NCBI GenBank assembly: GCA_023136715.1
Contig: JAGLQT010000029.1
Span: forward strand, 1 to 6,600
DNA length: 6,600 bases
Direction: 5' to 3'
Origin: Gammaproteobacteria bacterium
Lineage (GTDB): Bacteria; Pseudomonadota; Gammaproteobacteria; SZUA-229
Shown one piece after another: positions 1 to 6,082 of the stretch. Position numbers and translations under genes: made by a program. How positions within the stretch are numbered: position 1 is the stretch's first letter; each line of letters begins with the position of its first letter. The notes below the pieces were generated by a model. That model had not been told where the DNA came from, did no database searches, and was given only the letters and a program-made list of their open reading frames with translations.

Positions 1-4
1 AAAA

Positions 5-92
5 CTACTCTGTAACCAATTCCCGGATCATCGTTTCAAGATGCTTCGCTATTCCAAAAGATACATCCCTCAAAAAACTGCTTATCTATCTG
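5..92 (-). pseudogene. 3' remnant of a second thioredoxin-like (redoxin) gene
   Basis: Read on the minus strand, 73 down to 5 translates to LRDVSFGIAKHLE, then TMIRELVTE and a TAG stop at 7-5. The intact redoxin at 2672-3337 ends LRDVSFGIAEHLE, then ELIRELISK and stop, so 16 of 22 residues are identical and the stop codons align. At DNA level, 20-73 matches 2687-2740 at about 44 of 54 bases. The homology then crosses a 2-base deletion (around 74-77) and resumes with ctgcttatc at 78-86, also present in the intact gene, so the reading frame is broken. Beyond about position 92 the similarity fades, although scraps may reach about 125. No open frame continues towards the missing 5' part. This is therefore a truncated, frameshifted relic and not a functional gene. 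Orientation matches the intact copy. Confidence 0.8.
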
Positions 93-123
93 TGTTGTAG
101 GTGAAATAACCATTGAGCATTAT

Positions 124-143
124 GCTGCATGAACACATGCTGC
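124..143. repeat. imperfect inverted repeat upstream of cytochrome
   Basis: GCATG (127-131) and CATGC (136-140) form a perfect 5-bp dyad around AACA. One T/T mismatch separates it from two further pairs (124-125 with 142-143). The same segment also reads as a direct repeat of ATGCTGC (122-128 and 137-143). It could be a protein-binding site or a small hairpin; the sequence alone does not decide. Confidence 0.4.
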
Positions 144-184
144 CGAACGGGATAAAAGGTTCACTTTGGATATTTCTACATAAT

Positions 185-201
185 ATTCCAGGGCTTGGAA
201 T
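185..201. promoter_or_regulatory. perfect 6-bp dyad, candidate operator
   Basis: ATTCCA (185-190) and TGGAAT (196-201) are exact reverse complements separated by 5 bases. The dyad contains T187-N11-A199, the spacing typical of LysR-type regulator boxes, and overlaps the candidate -35 hexamer TTGGAA (195-200). A bound protein here would be placed to affect transcription of the cytochrome gene. The dyad is seen directly; its role is inferred. Confidence 0.4.
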
Positions 202-223
202 TAATCTAATTACCATGTAAAGT
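195..223 (+). promoter_or_regulatory. candidate sigma-70 promoter for the cytochrome gene
   Basis: TTGGAA at 195-200 (4 of 6 to TTGACA) and TAAAGT at 218-223 (4 of 6 to TATAAT) are separated by 17 bases. Transcription would start near 230, giving a leader of about 30 nt before the ATG at 261. Both hexamers are weak matches, so this is a candidate only, possibly activator-dependent. Confidence 0.3.
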
Positions 224-260
224 CTAGGCATTAATATCAGTAAACTTGAGATCATCGAAT

Positions 261-2606
261 ATGGAAATACTTAATAGATTGAGTATTGGTAATGTGTATT
301 TCACACCGAAGCCGGTTCGCCAGCCATTATTATTTATAACAATTCTTATAACACTATTTGCTAGTAGTGTTATTCATGCGGCACTAACCGTACCCACAGA
401 TGCGCAAATGCCCGGCACCCAGATTGGTGAAGCCTCTCAGGAGTCTGTAACCAAATGTGACAACTGTCATCATGCGTCAGCGACCCCTGGCCCTGCGGTC
501 AATGTTGTTCAGGACTGGCGAGGCAGTATGATGGCGCATGCTGGCAGGGATCCCATTTATTGGGCGACTGTAGCGATAGCCGAGCAGGATTTTGATGGTG
601 CGGGAGATATCTGTATTCGTTGTCATACTATGGGTGGTTGGCTTGCAGGGCATTCAACGCCGACGGATGGATCTGCATTGAGCGATGCAGAAGCAGCAGA
701 GGGTGTTGGCTGTGACGTTTGCCATAAAATGACCAATCCAGATAACTCTGAGCATCTGGGTGTGCAGAATGCGCCTTTTATCGCTAATGATGGTGGTTCA
801 TCTGTTGAAGGGTATTATGGTAGCGGCCAGTTGTCCCTGTCCGGCAATACACCTAAATTGGGACCTTATAGTGTCCCTGATGATGCCAACCCTACTCATC
901 AGGCAAATCAATCGCTGTTTCATCGATCTGTCGATTTCTGCGGTTCGTGTCACGATGTGTCTAATCCTGTGGTGGGTGATCTAGCGCCTAATCATGGTGC
1001 GCAGCAACTACTAGATCCTAGTAAATACAGCGGTGCTCTCGGTGGAGATGTAAGTGGCAAGGCTGCTTTCAATAACCCGCCTTACAAGTATGGCGTCGTC
1101 GAGAGAACCTTCAGTGAGTACAAGGCCAGTTTGCTGTCACAAACGCTGGTGTCTGACTACGCTTCACTGCCAGGAGATTTGCAGAATGGTTCAATTCAGA
1201 AAACCTATAACGCAGCATTAGTTGCCGGTCAGGGCGGTAATTATGCGGACGGTACAGATCGTTACTTCAGTTGTCAGGCCTGTCATATGACTCCAATGAC
1301 GGGATTAGGTGCCAACAAGGCAGGCGTGCCTGTTCGTAACGATTTACCCATGCACGATCTTACTGGTGGCAACTACTGGATACCTGAAGTGATGCAGTAC
1401 ATGGATACAAACAGTACGCTGCTTCTCGGTGGTGCCTTATCTGCAGATGACATTAGTGGCTTGGATGCGGGAATTTTGCGAGCGAAGACTAATCTTGAAA
1501 ATGCCGGCGCTCTTTCTGTATTGGGTAATAATTTGAAAGTCACCAATCTTACCGGTCATAAACTTATCTCTGGTTATCCAGAAGGTCGGCGTATGTGGCT
1601 CAATATTGTCTGGAAGGATGGTGGGGGTGCCACTATTCGCGAGGATGGTGAGTATGGAGCAATGGCTGTCGATTTTGATGTTAATAACGATACCTTTATA
1701 GATGCGAATGATACCGTCAATACACTGCTGGATCTTAACGATGCCAACACAAAAATCTACGAAGCACATGGAGCCATTACACAGGATTGGGCGGCAAAAC
1801 TTATTGCTGTTTCATCAGCCTATGCAACGGTGCCTGTTGCCTTTGATAGAGTCACTGGGTTGGAGACTTATAACATCGGTCAGGTCGCTGCTCAGGATCC
1901 GGGTACCTATCACGAAACATTCCATTTTGTGCTCAACAATAAAGTCGTTAAGGATAACCGCATTCCTCCCTATGGCATGGATTACGATGAAGCGCTTAAA
2001 CGAAATGTAATACCAGTGCCTGCAACGCAGTATGGCAATCCAACAAGTGGTGGAACATTTAATTACTGGGATGACTTCCAGCTCAATCCACCCACAGATG
2101 CCGTCAGTGCAGAAATAAAATTGATGTATCAACCAACTAGCTGGGAATATATCGAGTTTTTATATCTGGCGAATAGTGGAAACATTACTTTCCTCGCCAA
2201 TGAGGGCAGCAATCTTCTTGATGCATGGCTTAATACCGGTATGGCAGCGCCACATGTTATGGCTAGCACTAGCTGGTTTCCTGATAATGATAGTGATGGT
2301 ATAGCCGATTCGGTTGATCCTAATGATGATAATGACGGGTATCTTGATACAGAAGATAACTGCACCTTGATTGTTAATGATCAGCTTGATGCTGATGGTG
2401 ATCTTTACGGTAATGCCTGTGATGCTGATTTTAATAATGATGATATTGTTAATTCGCTGGATATTGGTTTATTCAAAGCAGAGTTCTTCACCACTGGCGT
2501 TCAGGAGACTGACCTCAATAGTGATAGTATCGTTAACTCGCTGGACTTGGGTTTATTCAAGAAGCTTATTGGATCAGCGCCCGGACCTTCTGGTGTGGCT
2601 CCATAA
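261..2606 (+). CDS. secreted pentaheme cytochrome c with TSP3-type calcium repeats and C-terminal dockerin-like domain
   Basis: Predicted exported electron-transfer protein of 781 aa from the ATG at 261; a TTG at 246 is in frame and would add 5 residues, but ATG is the more likely start and has GAGA about 9 bases upstream. An n-region of about 21 residues precedes a hydrophobic stretch (about 22-39) and a signal peptidase I-like IHA/A site after residue 40. Five heme-binding CxxCH motifs follow: CDNCH 66-70, CIRCH 118-122, CDVCH 151-155, CGSCH 227-231 and CQACH 338-342. Residues 431-448 carry TGHKL and GYPEGRRMWLN, a motif I recall from other large multiheme cytochromes; its His433 could be a distal heme ligand (inference). 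Residues about 675-723 are Asp/Asn-rich thrombospondin type 3-like calcium repeats with two cysteines. Two dockerin-type 12-residue calcium loops follow (D723/N725/D727/D734 and D751/N753/D755/D762), each continuing with the same IVNSLD-x-GLFK stretch, and the protein ends GPSGVAP. There is no membrane anchor. The redox partner and substrate are unknown. Confidence 0.9.
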   Translation: MEILNRLSIGNVYFTPKPVRQPLLFITILITLFASSVIHAALTVPTDAQMPGTQIGEASQESVTKCDNCHHASATPGPAVNVVQDWRGSMMAHAGRDPIYWATVAIAEQDFDGAGDICIRCHTMGGWLAGHSTPTDGSALSDAEAAEGVGCDVCHKMTNPDNSEHLGVQNAPFIANDGGSSVEGYYGSGQLSLSGNTPKLGPYSVPDDANPTHQANQSLFHRSVDFCGSCHDVSNPVVGDLAPNHGAQQLLDPSKYSGALGGDVSGKAAFNNPPYKYGVVERTFSEYKASLLSQTLVSDYASLPGDLQNGSIQKTYNAALVAGQGGNYADGTDRYFSCQACHMTPMTGLGANKAGVPVRNDLPMHDLTGGNYWIPEVMQYMDTNSTLLLGGALSADDISGLDAGILRAKTNLENAGALSVLGNNLKVTNLTGHKLISGYPEGRRMWLNIVWKDGGGATIREDGEYGAMAVDFDVNNDTFIDANDTVNTLLDLNDANTKIYEAHGAITQDWAAKLIAVSSAYATVPVAFDRVTGLETYNIGQVAAQDPGTYHETFHFVLNNKVVKDNRIPPYGMDYDEALKRNVIPVPATQYGNPTSGGTFNYWDDFQLNPPTDAVSAEIKLMYQPTSWEYIEFLYLANSGNITFLANEGSNLLDAWLNTGMAAPHVMASTSWFPDNDSDGIADSVDPNDDNDGYLDTEDNCTLIVNDQLDADGDLYGNACDADFNNDDIVNSLDIGLFKAEFFTTGVQETDLNSDSIVNSLDLGLFKKLIGSAPGPSGVAP

Positions 2607-2660
2607 GAATCTGTATTTTGGTTATGGTGAGATCAGCTTAGGAAGGAGCCTCATAGCGTG

Positions 2661-2676
2661 AATAACAAAAGTTATT
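2661..2676 (+). terminator. weak hairpin between convergent genes
   Basis: AATAAC (2661-2666) and GTTATT (2671-2676) form a perfect 6-bp stem around AAAA, and the T run continues a little further to TTTT. It lies 55 bases past the cytochrome stop and overlaps the redoxin stop codon. With only one GC pair and a short T run it would be a weak intrinsic terminator for the cytochrome transcript at best. Confidence 0.25.
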
Positions 2677-3337
2677 TTGAAATTAATTCCCTGATCAATT
2701 CTTCAAGATGTTCTGCTATTCCAAAAGAGACATCTCTCAATATGCCCTGCTTATCAATCAATATAGAAGAGGGTGTTCCCTGCAATTGATATGTCTCAAA
2801 CGTGAGTGCATTGTGTGTTTTTGATTTTAGATAATCTAGCGCCTGTTTATGAACAGGTGCTTTCTTTTCTTCTGGCCAGTTATTGTAATCAGCTATCTGG
2901 CTTTCTATAAACGCGAGTATTTTTTCTTCGGTGATATCTTCCTTGTGCTCTACGAGTTTGTCCATGGCAACAGGAAACGGTAGTGTGTAATCAAGTTTGT
3001 TGTTTTTTAATAAATGGGTGTTGGCTAATTGTTTTGCAGGCTCGCCAGTGACTTCGCCGGTTTCAATCAGGCGTTGTAAATTTTCCAGTGTGTTTTTGTC
3101 AAAGTCTTCAAAGGCGGTGGCGATACCAAGTACGATGAAATTGTCATGCTCAAATAGTTCGTATAAACGTATGGCTTCAGGCAGGGCGTGAACGAAACAG
3201 CCAGTGCAGTTGATTTGAAAGACTTCTATCAGAATGACTTTACCGAGGTGGTCGCTGATGTTGGAGGCTTCGCCCTGTACCCATGTTTCTAATTGAAGGT
3301 CGGGTGCTTTTTTTCCGAGGCTGGCGATTGTTTTCAT
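2672..3337 (-). CDS. thioredoxin-like/TlpA-type redoxin with CTGC active site
   Basis: Thiol-disulfide oxidoreductase of 221 aa with a thioredoxin fold. The N-terminal LGKKAPDLQLETW (7-19) is typical of the AhpC/TlpA redoxin start. LGKVILIEVFQINCTGC (31-47) gives the first core strand and a CxxC pair, Cys44 and Cys47. GTPSSILIDKQG (187-198) carries the cis-proline Pro189 expected opposite the active site, and a C-terminal helix ends the protein. Between the two halves lies a long, charged, mostly helical insertion (about 78-180) that makes it larger than the 140-170 residues usual for TlpA-like domains. There is no signal peptide or membrane segment, so it should be cytoplasmic, unlike classical TlpA/ResA. 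It starts at the ATG 4 bp after the GNAT stop and is probably translated from the same mRNA; no strong Shine-Dalgarno is visible. The partner is unknown. A broken second copy of its 3' end lies at 5-92. Confidence 0.85.
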   Translation of the reverse strand: MKTIASLGKKAPDLQLETWVQGEASNISDHLGKVILIEVFQINCTGCFVHALPEAIRLYELFEHDNFIVLGIATAFEDFDKNTLENLQRLIETGEVTGEPAKQLANTHLLKNNKLDYTLPFPVAMDKLVEHKEDITEEKILAFIESQIADYNNWPEEKKAPVHKQALDYLKSKTHNALTFETYQLQGTPSSILIDKQGILRDVSFGIAEHLEELIRELISK

Positions 3338-3341
3338 GTCT

Positions 3342-3971
3342 TTATTGTGGCGGCTTTATGCCTGCTTCTGCCAGGGCGCGCATGCGCTGTGCATGACAAT
3401 CGCGTGCATCTTTCACCATATAGTGCTCTCCCGAGTGATGGAATCCCAATTTGGTGTAGAAATGTTTGAGTTGTTTTTTAAGCTCGGGCGTGCGTTCTTC
3501 TGATTCGTCATCAACGATGGGAAAAGCTTTCAACGCGACCAGTGTGTTATTCATATCCACAATCTGGCTCATACGTTTCATCATTTCTGTGCCAATATTG
3601 TGATTTCTGTACTCAGGTTCCACCATGAGTTCAGCAATATACACCAGGCCGCTACAAGGCGTTTCTTCAGCTTCATCTTTGCTGAAAGATTCGATAAAAC
3701 AGTTGTTGTCTGAAAGAATATGGGTGCCAAGATCAGAAATTTCGGGAGAAATGGAATCGAACAGGTCCTGTATGTCATCAAATGATTTACGCGCAAGCGA
3801 AATATCTATTCGATGACCTGAAATTCTCGCGACAATTTTTTCCTCGGCCGCATCATCATCCCAGATGATGGCCTGACCCTGAAAATTAACCAGTAAATGG
3901 CTGAATTCTTCCAAATCTGAAGGTTTGAGAGAAAACTCAAATTCTAAATCTGACAGAAGATCTGATTTCAT
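3342..3971 (-). CDS. GNAT-family N-acetyltransferase
   Basis: Predicted acetyl-CoA-dependent N-acetyltransferase of 209 aa, cytoplasmic. The GNAT core is in the second half. Residues 110-130 give strand beta-4 (VYIAELMVEPEYR) and the pyrophosphate-binding turn RNHNIG (122-127, matching R/Q-x-x-G-x-G/A with the first glycine replaced by Asn). FYTKLGF (171-177) is the usual motif B helix-turn near the C-terminus. The first 105 residues are acidic and match nothing I recognise; they may form the substrate-binding face or a separate small domain. A conserved-looking tail rich in Arg and Ala (190-209) follows. It is the first gene of a probable two-gene operon with the redoxin downstream. It is divergent from the deacetylase-family gene at 4106. 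The acceptor substrate cannot be read from the sequence; protein, antibiotic or small-amine acetylation are all possible. Confidence 0.8.
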   Translation of the reverse strand: MKSDLLSDLEFEFSLKPSDLEEFSHLLVNFQGQAIIWDDDAAEEKIVARISGHRIDISLARKSFDDIQDLFDSISPEISDLGTHILSDNNCFIESFSKDEAEETPCSGLVYIAELMVEPEYRNHNIGTEMMKRMSQIVDMNNTLVALKAFPIVDDESEERTPELKKQLKHFYTKLGFHHSGEHYMVKDARDCHAQRMRALAEAGIKPPQ

Positions 3972-3988
3972 AATATCTGCGTCGTGGT

Positions 3989-4019
3989 TGTATATGAGTT
4001 ATTGCTAATATGCGGTCAA
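3989..4019 (-). promoter_or_regulatory. candidate promoter for the GNAT-redoxin operon
   Basis: On the minus strand TTGACC (4019-4014, 5 of 6 to TTGACA) is followed after 19 bases by TATACA (3994-3989, 4 of 6 to TATAAT). The spacer is longer than the optimal 17; CATATA two bases earlier would restore 17 but matches less well. Placement just upstream of the ATG at 3971 would leave a leader of only about a dozen bases. Confidence 0.3.
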
Positions 4020-4052
4020 AGCTGTTAAAAATCAAGTCAATAATGCGCTATA

Positions 4053-4061
4053 TGGTGTAAT
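4053..4061 (+). promoter_or_regulatory. candidate extended -10 promoter for the deacetylase-family gene
   Basis: TGG followed by TGTAAT (4056-4061, 5 of 6 to TATAAT) fits an extended -10 element. No good -35 is visible 16-18 bases upstream. Transcription would begin near 4068, about 38 bases before the start codon. The 134-bp region is shared with the divergent GNAT gene. Confidence 0.3.
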
Positions 4062-4105
4062 GTTAAACACTAATTCTGATTAAATTTATTCCTGAATATT
4101 GCATT

Positions 4106-5050
4106 ATGTCGAAATCATCTGTTGCCGTTATTGCTGGTTCACAACTCGCTGATTATCACTTTGGAGAAGATCACGCATTTGGTCCATATCGTCATCAGGC
4201 CTTTCTGGATGGCATGGACAGGCTGGGTTTAACTTCACAGGTTGAATGGCTGGATCCTGTTCAATGTGATCTCCAAAGTCTGCAAAGTTTCCATAACGAT
4301 GAATTTATTGAAATGGTGAGGCAGCGTTCAGCATTGGGTACGGGGTTTCTGGATAATGGTGATACGCCCGCCCGTAAAGGTATTTTTGAAGCCGCTTTAA
4401 CGGTAGTGGGTTCTGTGCTTGATCTGGTCGATAAGATTATGGATAAACAGTTTCGGCGGGGTTTTTCACCCATTGCTGGCCTTCATCATGGGTACCGTGA
4501 TCACTGTAGCGGTTTCTGTGTGTTCAATGATTGTGCCGTTGCTATTGAGCACTTACGCAGGCGGCATCATTTACAGAAAATTCTTTACGTTGATATTGAT
4601 GCTCACCATGGTGACGGGGTGTTTTACAACTACGATAGTGACAGCAATCTGTTTATGGTCGATTTTCACGAAGACGGGCGTTTTCTGTATCCCGGCACAG
4701 GTGATACTGATGAAACAGGATGTGGTTCTGCGCAGGGTTCGATGATGAACTTCCCCATGCCCATACAAGCTACCGATGAGGACTTTTCCCGGTTATGGTC
4801 TGAAGCTGAAGTCTTCATAAGGTCGATCGAACCGGAATTCATCATTTTGCAGTGTGGTGCTGACGCAATGAAAGGTGATCCGATTACACATCTGGAGTAT
4901 TCGCAGCAATCCTACCAGCTTGCTGCGGAAAGCTTATGCCGCACTGCAGACGAAGTTTGTGATGGCAGGATGATTGCTTTAGGTGGTGGCGGTTACAATA
5001 TGGAGAATATATCGCTAGCCTGGCCGGTGGTTGTTCGTGCAATGCTTTAA
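4106..5050 (+). CDS. histone deacetylase/AcuC-like zinc amidohydrolase
   Basis: Class I-type member of the arginase/deacetylase superfamily, 314 aa, the usual length for bacterial HDAC-like enzymes; it should remove acetyl (or related acyl) groups from lysine side chains, polyamines or small amides in the cytoplasm. All family motifs are present. The N-terminal YHFGEDHAFGPYRH block (17-30) is followed by GLHHGYRDHCSGFCVFND (125-142) with the tandem catalytic histidines His127-His128. YVDIDAHHGDG (161-171) supplies zinc ligands Asp165 and His167, LQCGADAMKGDP (248-259) supplies zinc ligand Asp253, and GGGGYN (293-298) carries the transition-state tyrosine Tyr297. Assignments are by comparison with human HDAC8 from memory. 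The active site looks intact. The substrate is not determinable; acetoin utilisation, acetylpolyamine hydrolysis and protein deacetylation are alternatives. It is monocistronic, divergent from the GNAT gene and convergent with the LysR gene 45 bp away. No clear Shine-Dalgarno precedes the ATG. Confidence 0.92.
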   Translation: MSKSSVAVIAGSQLADYHFGEDHAFGPYRHQAFLDGMDRLGLTSQVEWLDPVQCDLQSLQSFHNDEFIEMVRQRSALGTGFLDNGDTPARKGIFEAALTVVGSVLDLVDKIMDKQFRRGFSPIAGLHHGYRDHCSGFCVFNDCAVAIEHLRRRHHLQKILYVDIDAHHGDGVFYNYDSDSNLFMVDFHEDGRFLYPGTGDTDETGCGSAQGSMMNFPMPIQATDEDFSRLWSEAEVFIRSIEPEFIILQCGADAMKGDPITHLEYSQQSYQLAAESLCRTADEVCDGRMIALGGGGYNMENISLAWPVVVRAML

Positions 5051-5051
5051 G

Positions 5052-5082
5052 CCTGTTTTTGCTTTTTAAAAATGCAGCCAGG
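5052..5082. terminator. weak quasi-palindrome between convergent genes
   Basis: CCTG (5052-5055) can pair with CAGG (5079-5082), enclosing an inner TGC/GCA plus TTTT/AAAA quasi-palindrome (5060-5076). It fills most of the 45-bp gap between the two stop codons and could serve both directions, but it is not a canonical GC stem with a T tail. Confidence 0.2.
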
Positions 5083-5095
5083 TTCGATTGAGTTC

Positions 5096-5959
5096 TTATT
5101 TGTTACCGCTGAGTAATTGCAGCAGGGCATTCGCTGGCCCCGACCGGGTTCTGGCTTTATGAAACACCACGCCCAGTTCGCGCTGCATTTTTGTTGTTTT
5201 TATATCTATTACTTTTAATGAGTCATCAATCATGGAATCGGGGATTACGCCCCAGCCTAATCCGGTTTCGACCATGGCTTTTATAGTTTCCAGATAATTG
5301 GTTTCTATCAGGATGTTGATGTTGTCGTCGAGTTGCAGGGCGTGGTTGATCAAAGCGCGGGTGTAGGTGCCGTAGGAAGGCAGTATCGACGGTTTCTGCA
5401 ATAATTGCTTGCGCGTAACTTTGCCTGCAGCTAGCGAGTGATTGGCGGCGACCACGCAGTGCATGGGGTCGTTCCAGACCTTTTTCAGGCTGAGGCGTTT
5501 ATCGGGCTGGCTGGGCAGGGTGACGATGCCGAGTTCGATGTCGCCGTGCAGCACTTGCTGGCAGGCCTGTTCTGAGTCCATGAATTGTAGTTCCAGATCG
5601 ACATCGGGATATTGTTTTGAAAACTTGCCTAATATGGCGGGCAGGCGGTGCAGGCCGATGTGGTGGGAGGTGGCGAAGCGCAAATGTCCACTAGTGGTTT
5701 CGTGCAGGTTGCTGATGATGCGTTCGCTTTCTTCGAGTTCATCGAGTATGCGCTGGTAGCCGGGGATGAGTGCCTGGCCGGCTTCGGTGAGTTGCACGCT
5801 TTTGCCAATGCGGTCGAACAGGCTGATGTCGAGGAACCGTTCCATGGTTTGTATGCGTTTGCTGACGGCTGGTTGTGTGAGGTGCAATGCTTCGGCAGCG
5901 CGTGAGAAAGAGGCAGTTTCGCTAACGGCGAGAAAGGCACGAATGTTCTGGATGTCCAT
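5096..5959 (-). CDS. LysR-type transcriptional regulator divergent from leuC
   Basis: DNA-binding regulator of 287 aa, within the normal 280-330 range. The winged helix-turn-helix occupies residues 1-60: FLAVSETASFSRAAEALHLT followed by QPAVSKRIQTMERFLDISLFDR is a textbook LysR reading head. A linker helix (about 62-88) leads to the type 2 periplasmic-binding-protein-like effector domain (about 91-285), which begins GHLRFATSHHIG and includes GDIELGIVTLP (139-149) and ETGLGWGVIPDSMI (231-244). It starts 123 bp from the leuC start on the opposite strand. LysR genes in this position beside leuC are also found in pseudomonads, so control of leuCDB in response to a leucine-pathway metabolite is the likeliest role, with autorepression. 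That target and the effector are inferred from position only. The start chosen is the ATG at 5959, which gives the standard MDIQNIRAF N-terminus. Confidence 0.93.
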   Translation of the reverse strand: MDIQNIRAFLAVSETASFSRAAEALHLTQPAVSKRIQTMERFLDISLFDRIGKSVQLTEAGQALIPGYQRILDELEESERIISNLHETTSGHLRFATSHHIGLHRLPAILGKFSKQYPDVDLELQFMDSEQACQQVLHGDIELGIVTLPSQPDKRLSLKKVWNDPMHCVVAANHSLAAGKVTRKQLLQKPSILPSYGTYTRALINHALQLDDNINILIETNYLETIKAMVETGLGWGVIPDSMIDDSLKVIDIKTTKMQRELGVVFHKARTRSGPANALLQLLSGNK

Positions 5960-6082
5960 GTTTCTATCTTATAATAAAAAGGAATGAATATTATGAAAAT
6001 AATGAATTTGTGTTATTTGTTATTCAGGTCTATTCTCAGCTTCGGTTTGGAATTTATATAAAGAATTAATGAGTGAGAGCCA
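5960..6082. promoter_or_regulatory. divergent LysR/leuC intergenic control region
   Basis: This 123-bp AT-rich region must hold both promoters. Visible elements are a dyad ATTAT-GAAA-ATAAT (5990-6003), a direct repeat AATGAAT (5983-5989 and 6001-6007, 18 bases apart) with a near match AATGAGT at 6068-6074, and a wide dyad ATTC-N14-GAAT (6032-6053). A possible leuC promoter is TTGTGT (6008-6013) with TATTCT (6031-6036), spacing 17; TATAAA at 6057-6062 is an alternative -10. These are candidates for the LysR operator, and none is decisive. Confidence 0.45.

Larger units (their letters stand above)
93..260 (+). promoter_or_regulatory. leader/upstream region of the cytochrome gene
   Basis: No gene is visible here. 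The region holds two short dyads: 124-143, with arms GCATG and CATGC around AACA, extended by two GC pairs beyond a T/T mismatch; and 185-201, ATTCCA and TGGAAT around GGGCT. A candidate sigma-70 promoter overlaps the second dyad. The stretch is AT-rich and non-coding in all frames of any length. Regulation of the cytochrome from here is an inference. Confidence 0.5.

Noticed and set aside
246..260. TTG start five codons upstream of the cytochrome ATG
   Set aside because: The ATG at 261 gives a normal signal peptide and has a plausible GAGA upstream; nothing supports initiation at the rarer TTG.
2283..2430. Low-complexity gat/aat-rich tract considered as a microsatellite
   Set aside because: It encodes the Asp/Asn calcium repeats in frame and varies at third positions, so coding constraint explains it.
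1..2760. Transposon with the cytochrome as cargo between direct repeats
   Set aside because: The two repeats are gene tails diverged by roughly 20 percent, no transposase or terminal inverted repeats are visible, and no short target duplication is seen.
2658..2789. Small plus-strand frame starting GTG with a good AAGGAG 9 bases upstream (43 codons), just after the cytochrome stop
   Set aside because: It lies almost wholly antisense to the redoxin 3' end, its protein shows no recognisable character, and its bases are explained by redoxin coding; the Shine-Dalgarno match is probably chance.
5629..5940. Long open frames in several frames across the LysR 5' half (both strands)
   Set aside because: These overlap the clear LysR helix-turn-helix coding and have low-complexity Ser/Ala/Pro or Cys/Arg-rich translations typical of shadow frames.
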